A stretch of 64,000 nt of DNA from Flavobacterium lacisediminis (GTDB lineage Bacteria > Bacteroidota > Bacteroidia > Flavobacteriales > Flavobacteriaceae). The DNA is taken from the NCBI RefSeq assembly GCF_025909975.1, contig NZ_JAPCIO010000008.1, positions 1-64,000 of the forward strand, given 5' to 3'. Each line of letters begins with the position of its first letter. The first letter of the stretch is position 1. Positions 9,228-17,400 of the stretch are shown piece by piece. Under the pieces are notes generated by a model. It was not told the DNA's origin. It did no database searches and saw only the letters and a list, made by a program, of their open reading frames with translations. Both the position numbers and the translations under genes were made by a program.

Positions 9228-10068
9228 AATTCGTATTTAGTAGAGTTACATAATCTCGATAAGTAATTATTTCACAATCAAATTTTTTAATTATATAATC
9301 AAGTCGCTTAAAAACCTTTCCTCTGTTATAATACATAAGTTGATTATAAAACCTGTTATCATTAATACCAGGATGCATAAAAAATTCTTGTTCACTATCT
9401 ATATCATATGGATGAAAATAACTAGTAACAACTTCATTTTTAGCAAAATGATTTTTAAAAGAATTTGAAATTATTTGCAATGGTAAAATCCTAAAATAAA
9501 TACCCCCTGCAAAAGGAACATTTAATAATTTACTTCCTCTAACAGACATAGGAATCTCCCAAAAATTTTGATGAAATTGTACTGGAGAACTACCAAAGTT
9601 TTCCCAACCAAATAGCGGGTTTTTAGCTGGTAATACAGAACTCGAATAGCTAAAGCCTAAATCTGACAAAACCTCAAAAGCCCATGAAGTTTCTTTCACC
9701 AATGAAAAAACAGGAGCACGAAATCCACAAATAGGTCCTGCACCAGCATTTATTAAGTTGTCAACATTAGCTACAATATCGTCTCTAAAACTAACCTTAT
9801 CCATTTTTGTTAGGGGTATGTGAAGATTTGAATGACAAGCAATCTCATGACCCTCATTTTGTATATGATAAATTAAATTAGGATAAACCTTTGGTATATC
9901 ACCAACAACAAAAAAAGTTGCCTTAAAACCATATTGATTTAAAAATGCTAAATACTCAAATACCAATTGCTCTACTCTTGCCGAATAACGAACACCATCA
10001 GACATTCGCAACCGAATATCTTCTAAATCGACACTAAATAAAAAGAGATTCTTTTTGCAATTCATCAT
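9217..10068 (-). CDS. Polysaccharide deacetylase (NodB domain, XrtA/DUF3473-like)
   Basis: A 283-residue CE4-type deacetylase. Seen: LFSVDLED (first metal Asp region) near residue 11, ATFFVVGDIP near residue 50, and EGHEIACHSNLHIPL (the HxxxH-type metal motif, here HSNLH) near residues 75-88, then GFRAPVFSL. The distal part YFHPYDID and the overall length fit the deacetylases associated with exported polysaccharide loci. No signal peptide, so it acts on a cytoplasmic or membrane-linked intermediate. First gene of the eight-gene operon, 42 bp after the -7 element. The ATG at 10065 is an equally possible start. Confidence 0.82.
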   Translation of the reverse strand: MMNCKKNLFLFSVDLEDIRLRMSDGVRYSARVEQLVFEYLAFLNQYGFKATFFVVGDIPKVYPNLIYHIQNEGHEIACHSNLHIPLTKMDKVSFRDDIVANVDNLINAGAGPICGFRAPVFSLVKETSWAFEVLSDLGFSYSSSVLPAKNPLFGWENFGSSPVQFHQNFWEIPMSVRGSKLLNVPFAGGIYFRILPLQIISNSFKNHFAKNEVVTSYFHPYDIDSEQEFFMHPGINDNRFYNQLMYYNRGKVFKRLDYIIKKFDCEIITYRDYVTLLNTNCDG

Positions 10069-10109
10069 AACACATTACTTTGAATAATTTTTTACAGAAA
10101 TTTATAAAA

Positions 10110-10179
10110 CAAATGTGTCAAGAATGCAAGCCTTTTCAAACCACTATGTAATAAGTGGAAACTTTCATGTAATAAGTGG
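10110..10179 (-). promoter_or_regulatory. 21-bp-spaced direct-repeat operator and promoter of the glycan operon
   Basis: Minus strand CCACTTATTAC occurs perfectly twice, at 10179-10169 and 10158-10148, 21 bp apart. The last G of the CACATTTG -7-like element is at 10110, exactly 38 bp beyond the proximal repeat, as in front of both adhesin genes. The -33 region lacks a clear TTG, which would fit dependence on an activator. Confidence 0.65.
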
Positions 10180-10182
10180 TTG

Positions 10183-10227
10183 TTTACTAAAAAAGCAACA
10201 GTAATAAACTGTCGCTTTTTTAGTAAA
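10183..10227 (-). terminator. Strong hairpin terminator after the 10240-11484 gene
   Basis: A long inverted repeat: TTTACTAAAAAAGC-A-ACAGT pairs with ACTGT-C-GCTTTTTTAGTAAA around an AATAA loop, with T-tracts on both arms. It lies 13 bp after the stop codon of the surface protein gene and directly abuts the operator of the next operon. Confidence 0.85.
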
Positions 10228-10239
10228 TATATATTTAAA

Positions 10240-11484
10240 TTAAAAAGCCCTCCAGCCAGCATCACCTTGTGTGCCGTCACCATTCAAATCGTTTACATAA
10301 CCTTCAAATCTCCCTAAATCAGTGTTATATCGTATTTGCCCAAATTCTGGTACTACTGGCCTATCTGTTGATGTACCAATTGAAACTTTAACTGCACCAG
10401 AACCTTTAAACTCAACAGTATCTATAGGAGTAGAAGAAGATCCAACCATCAATTGATTTGAAGCTGTATTAGTAGCACCTCCGCCAATTGCTATACTTTT
10501 ACCAAAACCACCTGTACTAGTTTCTCTTCCTATCAATATTGAGTATCCTCTTAAATCATCTAGCGTATTATCAACAGGATCATTATAACCTGATCTATAC
10601 CCAATAAAAATTGAATTAGAAGCTTTATTGGCGTTATAACCACTTTGGTGTCCTAAAAAATTAGAATTATAAGCTTCACTTGCCAAATATCCTGCCATTC
10701 TTCCAAAAAAATTAGAATTTTCAGCTGACCATGCTCTATAACCCGCTTGGTTACCAAAATAATTAATATCATTCATTTCACCTAATTCATAGCCTGCCTG
10801 AAATCCAAAAATATTTGCATCTGTTGTTTCAAAATTGTTATAACCTGCTTGTTTCCCAAAAACATTAGATGAATTAAAAGAAGAACTATAACCTGCTTCG
10901 GCTCCCATAAAATTAGAATCATATGCTTCAGCTCCTAAAGCAGCATTAGAACCAATTGCATTAATATCACTTCCAGATGCGTTACTTCCAGATGCATCAC
11001 CTAAAAAAACGGTTCTATCAAAAGAACCTCCTAAACCTGCATTAATTCCAAAATGCAAAGCCAATCCATCATTACTAATAAAACCAGTTTTTACATTATT
11101 AGTTCTAAAGGTTAAACCCATATCATCTGTTGTACCTATAAAATTCAAAGATTCGTTTGTCCCAGCATTACCCGTTAATGACCAATCATTAGTAGACGAA
11201 TTAATCAATCGTTGCCACTTGTTATCATACCAATAATAAAAACCAGGCGTAACATCACTTATAGTTTGGGTGTTATACACCAACAAACTTTCAACATTAC
11301 CATTAGAAATAGTAACAGCATCTGTAGTCCCTGTTAAAGCAACTCTAGGAATCATAATTCCAGCATCTGTAGAAACAATATCCAAAATTGTAGAAGGGTT
11401 TGGATTGGTTGTTGCAATACCTACTTGAGCATTTGTAATGCCCGAAAAAAGTAAAATCGAAAATAACAGTATTTTTTTCTTCAT
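10240..11484 (-). CDS. Secreted surface protein with 22-residue FxGxxAGY repeats
   Basis: A 414-residue protein. It has a Sec signal peptide (MKKKILLFSILLFSGITNAQ) and an N-terminal module (QVGIATTNPNPST, LDIVSTDAGIMIP, TPGFYYWYDNKWQRL) homologous to the adhesin at 1-1268. From about residue 165 to 300 there are at least six repeats of roughly 22 residues with core SNFxGxxAGY (NFMGAEAGY, NVFGKQAGY, NIFGFQAGY, NYFGNQAGY, NFFGRMAGY, NFLGHQSGY). These recall the beta-roll heads of trimeric adhesins and phage-tail-like fibres. The end (GQIRYNTDLGRFEGYV...GWRAF) is typical of flavobacterial tail-fibre-like proteins. No T9SS sorting domain is visible. Adhesion or fibre role is inferred. Confidence 0.8.
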   Translation of the reverse strand: MKKKILLFSILLFSGITNAQVGIATTNPNPSTILDIVSTDAGIMIPRVALTGTTDAVTISNGNVESLLVYNTQTISDVTPGFYYWYDNKWQRLINSSTNDWSLTGNAGTNESLNFIGTTDDMGLTFRTNNVKTGFISNDGLALHFGINAGLGGSFDRTVFLGDASGSNASGSDINAIGSNAALGAEAYDSNFMGAEAGYSSSFNSSNVFGKQAGYNNFETTDANIFGFQAGYELGEMNDINYFGNQAGYRAWSAENSNFFGRMAGYLASEAYNSNFLGHQSGYNANKASNSIFIGYRSGYNDPVDNTLDDLRGYSILIGRETSTGGFGKSIAIGGGATNTASNQLMVGSSSTPIDTVEFKGSGAVKVSIGTSTDRPVVPEFGQIRYNTDLGRFEGYVNDLNGDGTQGDAGWRAF

Positions 11485-11509
11485 ACTAAGTAAAATATAA
11501 TTTTGAGTA

Positions 11510-11579
11510 CAAATTATATCAATAACAAATTACAAAACAAAAACAAGTTAATACTCGATCAGTTTTGTGTAATAAACGG
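11510..11579 (-). promoter_or_regulatory. 21-bp-spaced direct-repeat operator and promoter before the FxGxxAGY protein
   Basis: Minus strand CCGTTTATTAC (11579-11569) and the weaker TCGAGTATTAA (11558-11548) are 21 bp apart. The last G of TATAATTTG lies at 11510, again exactly 38 bp beyond the proximal repeat. The distal copy, read as ACCGTTTAT, matches the published LytTR half-site pattern well. Confidence 0.6.
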
Positions 11580-11691
11580 TAAAAAAACCATTATAAAAAA
11601 ACAAATTACACTTAAAATTAGTGTACAAAAAACATATAAAAAAAAATCATCTTAGTAAAACAATATAAAAAAACTCCATTAACTCGCAAAT

Positions 11692-13044
11692 TTAATTTAC
11701 AACAAACGTTCTTGTAACCACAGTATCATTAACATAAATCCTAATAAAATAACTACCTTTCTTAAAGCTTGATAAATCTAAAACAACAGAGCCAGAAACT
11801 CCTTCGTTGTTAAATTGCATTTGCCCCAATACATTAAAGATTTCTATTCCTTGAATCATTGTATCACTCTCAATAGTAATTTGATTTTTTGCAGGATTTG
11901 GATATAATAACAATTCAGCAGCTATAAAATCAGATGTATTCAAAGCAACTACAGCACAATTAATATAATCTTGCATGGCGTTGATGCTACTTTCGTAACA
12001 TAAAGTTGAATAATCCCCTGTATCTTCTAAACTAATTTGCGCAACACTAAAACCTAGAACATCCAAATAGTATTTATACAATTCAGATCGCAATACTACC
12101 TTTTCTGTAAAAGCAGCAGTGGATGCACTTCTACACTCTAATCCCCCATTTATAATATTGTTTGTATGCGCAAAACCCTTTTTATACATTTTGTTTTCAG
12201 TATATTCACCACTTTGCGGCACCCATAACTCGTGCATTACCTGATGACAAGAAGGCTTCGGGCATTGTGGCATCATCCAAAACCAGATAGCTGATTTAAA
12301 AGCCAACACACCATCTTCTTGAACTAAATCTGGATTATTTAATAACACAGACCCATCATTATATAAAAATTTACTCAATTGCCCATAATTATAGTTCCAT
12401 GACAACTGAATAGGACCTCTACCATAATATCCTTTTGTAGGATTTGGAGGATACACAGCGTGCGCTTGTGAATAAACACCCGCTGAAGTAGCGCTAGAAT
12501 ATCCAACCTCATGAACAAAGTACAATCCCCATTGCGCGTAGTCTCCTGCCAAACCTCCGCCCACCGGTAACTGCCAACCTCCTGTTGTTTCTTTTGAAAT
12601 ATTAGCTAAAAAAGCGGACAATTCTCTTTTATTATTATCTAAAGAACTTCTGTTAACAAAATCGGCAAAATCAATATTTATTACAGTTTCTGGAGTTGAA
12701 TTAGAATACCACCACGACTCAACATCTGAATAAACATATGAAACAGAAGTCGATTTTTTTGTAATAGTTACTAGCTCACCCCACACACCTTGTTTTTTTC
12801 TAATTTGAACTAAATAATCCGACATTTCAGTTACTGCTTGATTAAAATTAGCATAAGAATAAAAATCAGCGGCATAACCTTGCGGATGAACACCATATGT
12901 TCCTGCTCGCTTTGGAAATAAAGAATTCCACAATGATGCTGTTAACAAATCATCAACACTATAAGCCGAAACAGATTGAGATTTAACCTCTGTACAAACA
13001 ATTAAAAACAGGAATACTGTTTTAGCAAGTAATTTTATTCTCAT
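11692..13044 (-). CDS. Secreted GH19 chitinase with T9SS type A sorting domain
   Basis: A 450-residue protein. A signal peptide (MRIKLLAKTVFLFLIVCTEV) is followed by a class I/GH19 catalytic domain at about 30-330. Markers are AFLANISKETTGGW (proposed catalytic Glu in KET; many family members read HET), FVHEVGYSS (second acidic residue), KGYYGRGPIQLSWNYNYG (GH19 signature) and IINGGLEC. The last 75 residues (YPNPAKNQITIES ... LSSFKKGSYFIRIY) are a T9SS type A C-terminal sorting domain, so the enzyme should be exported by the Por system and released or anchored. It would cleave beta-1,4-GlcNAc chains outside the cell. Transcribed from its own promoter with the 21-bp direct repeats. Confidence 0.88.
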   Translation of the reverse strand: MRIKLLAKTVFLFLIVCTEVKSQSVSAYSVDDLLTASLWNSLFPKRAGTYGVHPQGYAADFYSYANFNQAVTEMSDYLVQIRKKQGVWGELVTITKKSTSVSYVYSDVESWWYSNSTPETVINIDFADFVNRSSLDNNKRELSAFLANISKETTGGWQLPVGGGLAGDYAQWGLYFVHEVGYSSATSAGVYSQAHAVYPPNPTKGYYGRGPIQLSWNYNYGQLSKFLYNDGSVLLNNPDLVQEDGVLAFKSAIWFWMMPQCPKPSCHQVMHELWVPQSGEYTENKMYKKGFAHTNNIINGGLECRSASTAAFTEKVVLRSELYKYYLDVLGFSVAQISLEDTGDYSTLCYESSINAMQDYINCAVVALNTSDFIAAELLLYPNPAKNQITIESDTMIQGIEIFNVLGQMQFNNEGVSGSVVLDLSSFKKGSYFIRIYVNDTVVTRTFVVN

Positions 13045-13209
13045 AACTTATAATTTTAATAATTTGCAGCAAATTGCTATACAAAGTAATGATTACATAC
13101 TAAATTTCAATAATTAATACCTCAACTAATAATATACAACAATAACCAATATAATAAACACAAAATAAAACGGTCTTTATTTCTCAATTTTAAAATTTAA
13201 TTTCAAGAA

Positions 13210-13277
13210 CAAATTATATCATTAAATAACAAAACAGTAAACGGCGTAACAAACGGCTAGCATAATGTAACAAACGG
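13210..13277 (-). promoter_or_regulatory. 21-bp-spaced direct-repeat operator and promoter of the chitinase
   Basis: Minus strand CCGTTTGTTAC is present perfectly twice, at 13277-13267 and 13256-13246, 21 bp apart, with a third partial copy GCCGTTTACTG immediately following. The last G of TATAATTTG is at 13210, 36 bp beyond the proximal repeat (38 at three other promoters). A 165-nt leader would precede the chitinase ATG at 13044. Confidence 0.6.
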
Positions 13278-13411
13278 AAATACAAACACTCAAAAGAAAT
13301 AAAAACACTTAAATCAGCTAATGCATTAGTACAACTAATTTAAAACAAAAACTGTTTGTACACTAAATACAAAATAAAAATAAAGTAATTAAACAAGCCT
13401 TAACTCTTTAT

Positions 13412-13443
13412 GATACAAACGGCATAAAAAATGTAATAACCGG
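13412..13443 (-). promoter_or_regulatory. Additional 21-bp-spaced direct repeats (CCGGTTATTAC / CCGTTTGTATC)
   Basis: Minus strand CCGGTTATTAC (13443-13433) and CCGTTTGTATC (13422-13412), 21 bp apart. This is the copy, inside the duplicated segment, of the site at 19143-19174. A TTTTG lies 42 bp further on (13370), so the spacing differs from the other promoters. It sits about 370 bp before the chitinase ATG and may be a relic. Confidence 0.45.
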
Positions 13444-13503
13444 CTAAAAACGAATAAGATGAGCTAGCAGAATGGTAAAAACTGCGCCATTTACAAACAA
13501 AGT
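13444..13503 (-). pseudogene. 3'-terminal remnant of a VKOR-thioredoxin gene
   Basis: Twenty codons including the stop read TLFVNGAVFTILLAHLIRF and match the last residues of the protein at 19175-20350 except for an in-frame 9-codon deletion. The stop codon is directly followed by the same 21-bp repeat element as in the intact copy. No upstream part of the gene remains. Confidence 0.75.
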
Positions 13504-13575
13504 TTAAGCATAAATAAATTATCTAATAAACAACCGTGTTAATGCAACTCAAACTCATTTTAAAAAATAAAAAAA

Positions 13576-13602
13576 CCACCGCAACATAAAAGTTGCGATG
13601 GC
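13576..13602 (-). terminator. Terminator of the delta-60 repeat gene
   Basis: Hairpin CCACCGCAAC / GTTGCGATGG with an ATAAAA loop (one mismatch), followed on the minus strand by a T-rich run of more than twelve bases. It lies 23 bp after the stop at 13625. Confidence 0.8.
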
Positions 13603-13624
13603 TTTTAAAAATTAGAAATAAGTA

Positions 13625-14497
13625 CTATTCCTTAATAAATTTTGTGCTAGAAACACCTTGATCTGAAATTATTTTTAAAACATAATTTCCAGAAGAAAGT
13701 CTAGACACATCAATAGCTTCAATATTTTGTGTTAACAATACTTGCTGACCTAACATATTGTATATAGCTACAGATTGAACCGTTAAATTGTTTTTGCTTG
13801 TAATATGCAATACCTCTTGTGCAGGGTTTGGATACAAAACAAAGTTATTTGAAAAATCAAAGTCAGAAACACCTAATGTAGTAACAACTGCGGTAGAAGC
13901 TACATTAGTTACAATAGCAGGGTTATAGTCAAAATAAATATTTGCTCCGTTTGTAAACGTATCACCTGCTACTAAAGTAGATTTTGTTTTTATTTTAAAC
14001 GCTACATAACCATCATTATTGGCATCATCAAACGGAAGATTTATATTATCAAATGTAAAATATACTTGGTTTCCTGATCGTACATCTATAATATAACTAT
14101 GACTTGCTTTTATTGGCGTAATACTCGCAATATCAAACTTGCTGGTGTCTATAATATCTTTTATAACCACTTTTTCTGCCATATAGGTTCCTGTGTTTTC
14201 AAAACGGATAACATAATCTACAAATTCACCCACCTGAGTTGTTGTAATTGTAGCACCTTGCATACACTTTTTGTCGTTAGGGTCATAAGAGCCTATTACA
14301 ATTTGATTAAGTGTAAAAACATTATCTGCTGGGGTTTCGTCTGTAAGACCTGTAATGGTAGCAGTATAAGTCAAGACATTGCCAATATTAACCGCAGGGG
14401 TTTCCATTGGGCTGTTTACATTAAAAGTAACTGTTATTTCTCGAGTTTCAAAAGGGGCTAAATTGGTAAAATTCCATGATAACATACCGGTAGTCAA
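13625..14497 (-). CDS. Delta-60 protein, C-terminal fragment with T9SS type A sorting domain
   Basis: A 290-codon frame. Its first in-frame ATG is internal to the original protein and has no good start context. It carries a CARDB/DUF11-like beta-sandwich (FETREITVTFNV, YVIRFENTGTYMAEKVVIKD) and the sorting domain (NFVLYPNPAQEVLHITSKNN ... STKFIKE). It is separated from the repeat part by the frameshift near 14545. Confidence 0.6.
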   Translation of the reverse strand: MTTGMLSWNFTNLAPFETREITVTFNVNSPMETPAVNIGNVLTYTATITGLTDETPADNVFTLNQIVIGSYDPNDKKCMQGATITTTQVGEFVDYVIRFENTGTYMAEKVVIKDIIDTSKFDIASITPIKASHSYIIDVRSGNQVYFTFDNINLPFDDANNDGYVAFKIKTKSTLVAGDTFTNGANIYFDYNPAIVTNVASTAVVTTLGVSDFDFSNNFVLYPNPAQEVLHITSKNNLTVQSVAIYNMLGQQVLLTQNIEAIDVSRLSSGNYVLKIISDQGVSSTKFIKE

Positions 14498-17400
14498 ACT
14501 AGTATAAGCGGGTGCTGCCGAAACATAATCAAGAATAGCATCACTATAAAAGCAAGTGATACCGTACCTGTAGTTTGTGTGTGTGTACCTTGGTTTTTAT
14601 AAATAACTTTGTAGGTAGCATCAAAACCAGGGCGTGCAGGGGTAACCGCAATAACCGTTACTTGTAAATCATTATGAGTACCATTAGCCGTAAAACAAAA
14701 ATCTACTGTTTGATTACCACTCGTTGTACTAGCAAAAGTAGCCGTACCTGGTGCAGGAATAGTAAAATAAGCAGGGTTTGCTAATATAGGCGTAAGCGTA
14801 TAAGTACCTGTAGCATAAATATAATTAAAATACCCACCTAAATGATTGGTAGGAGCAACAGCAGTACTACTGCCATTTGTTACCATTACCGTACCTGTTA
14901 ATGTACCATCTGCAACAGTACAACCATTACTATCGGCATCATAAATAAAAGTACCCGAAACACTAGATTGATTTGTAGTTGAATGCAATCGTATTAAATA
15001 AGCGGAATCTACAATACCTTTGTAGGTGGTAAAAGTACCTCCTACAAGAGCAGTACCGTCGGGTTGTAACGCGATAGTATATACAATACCATTGAATCCT
15101 GTACCTGTAACAAAGCTAGCGTCATTACTTCCATTGGTATTTAATCGAATAGCTGAAATGGCACCTCCCACAAGCACTTTACCATCGGGCTGTAAAGTGA
15201 CAACAGCTACCTGACCATTTAACCCTATGTCTATAAAACTAGTATCTCTAGTACCATCAGCATTTAATCGGATAATGTAATTGGCTGTTACGCCATTATA
15301 AGAAACAAACCAACCTCCTACAATTATTTTACCATCGGGTTGCGAAGCGATATCAATTGTATCAGAATTAAATCCTGTTCCTATAGTAAAACCAGCATCT
15401 CTCGTACCATTAGTATTTAATCGGATAAGTCTGTTGGCAGTTAAGCCATTATAAGATGTCAAACTACCACCTACTAGTACTTTACCATCAGGTTGCGAAG
15501 CGATATCAATTGTAACAGAATTAAATCCTGTTCCTATAGTAAAACCAGCATCTCTAGTACCATTAGTATTTAATCGGATAATTCTGTTGGCAGTTAAGCC
15601 ATTATAAGATGTAAAACTACCACCTACTAGTACTTTACCATCAGGTTGCGAAGCGATATCAATTGTAACAGAATTAAATCCTGTTCCTATCGAAAAACCA
15701 GCATCTCTCGTACCATTAGTATTTAATCGGATAAGTCTGTTGGCAGTTAAGCCATTATAAGATGTCAAACTACCACCTACTAGTACTTTACCATCAGGTT
15801 GCAACGCAATAGTTTTAACCCAACCATTAAACCCTGTTCCTATATTGAAACTAGTATCTCTAGTACCATCAGCATTTAATCGGATAATGAAATTGGCTGA
15901 TACCTCATTGTAAGCAGTAAAAGTACCTCCTACAATTATTTTACCATCGGTTTGCAACAAAATATAAAAAATTTGACCATTAAAAAACCCTGTTCCTATA
16001 TTGAAACTAGTATCTCTAGTACCATCAGCATTTAATCGGATAATGTAATTGGCTGATACCTCATTGTAAGCAGTAAAAGTACCTCCTACAATTATTTTAC
16101 CATCGGTTTGCAACAAAATATAAAAAATTTGACCATTAAAAAACCCTGTTCCTATAGTAAAACCAGCATCTCTAGTGCCATCAGTATTTAATCGGATAAT
16201 TCTGTTGGCAGTTACGCCTTTATAAGATGTAAAACTACCACCTACTAGTACTTTACCATCAGGTTGCAACGCAATAGTATTTACATTATTATTAAATCCT
16301 GTACCTATATTGAAACTAGCATCTCTAGTACCATCGGCATTTAATCGGACAATACGGTTGCTTGCTACACCTTTAAACTCAAAAAAATCTCCACCAATAA
16401 TCAGTTTACCATCCGATTGTGTTTGAGTAGCTCTTGTTGCATTATTAAACCCTGTAGTTAGCGTTCCTATTGAAGAAAAACTAGTATCTCTAGTACCACT
16501 GGTGTTTAATCGGATAAATTTATTGGATGATACATCATTATAAGAAGCAAAACTCCCACCTACAAGCATTTTACCATCGGTTTGCAAAGCAATAGTGTAT
16601 ACAGTACTATTAAACCCTGCTCCTATATTGAAACTAGTATCTCTAGTACCATCAGCATTTAATCGGATAATGTTATTGGCTGATACTCCATTGTAAGTAG
16701 AAAAAGTACCTCCTACAATTATTTTACCATCGGGTTGCGAAGCGATATAAATTGTATCAGAATTAAATCCTGTTCCTATAGTAAAACCAGCATCTCTAGT
16801 ACCATTAGTATTTAATCGGATAATTCTGTTGGCAGTTAAGCCATTATAAGATGTAAAACTACCACCTACTAGTACTTTACCATCAGGTTGCAACGCAATA
16901 GTTTTAACCCAACCATTAAACCCTGTTCCTATATTGAAACTAGTATCTCTAGTACCATCAGCATTTAATCGGATAATGTAATTGGCTGATACCTCATTGT
17001 AAGCAGTAAAAGTACCTCCTACAATTATTTTACCATCGGTTTGCAACAAAATATAAAAAATTTGACCATTAAAAAACCCTGTTCCTATAGTAAAACCAGC
17101 ATCTCTAGTGCCATCAGTATTTAATCGGATAATTCTGTTGGCAGTTACGCCTTTATAAGATGTAAAACTACCACCTACTAGTACTTTACCATCAGGTTGC
17201 AACGCAATAGTATTTACATTATTATTAAATCCTGTACCTATATTGAAACTAGCATCTCTAGTACCATCGGCATTTAATCGGACAATACGGTTGCTTGCTA
17301 CACCTTTAAACTCAAAAAAATCTCCACCAATAATCAGTTTACCATCCGATTGTGTTTGAGTAGCTCTTGTTGCATTATTAAACCCTGTAGTTAGCGTTCC

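Larger units (their letters stand above)
13335..13503 (-). repeat. Degenerate copy of 19065-19261 (direct repeat flanking the delta-60 gene)
   Basis: Aligns along its whole length with 19065-19261, with scattered substitutions, a 1-bp indel and a 27-bp deletion. Both copies lie in the same orientation on either side of the delta-60-repeat gene. Identity is highest over CTTAACTCTTTATGATACAA and ACGAATAAGATGAGCTAG. Confidence 0.8.
13045..13624. other. 580-bp intergenic region with operators and a duplicated segment
   Basis: No credible gene. Contains the chitinase operator and -7 element (13210-13277), a 12-bp palindrome CTAATGCATTAG near 13318, a degenerate second copy of the region downstream of the 19175-20350 gene (13335-13503) and the terminator of the delta-60 gene (13576-13602). 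Confidence 0.7.

Noticed and set aside
10092..10283. 63-codon minus-strand frame across the terminator and operator
   Set aside because: It runs through a hairpin terminator, the direct repeats and the end of the surface gene in another frame; no ribosome-binding site or plausible protein.
11607..11625. TACACT/AGTGTA hairpin downstream of the chitinase gene
   Set aside because: Only six A/T-rich pairs and no T-tract directly after it; too weak to call a terminator.
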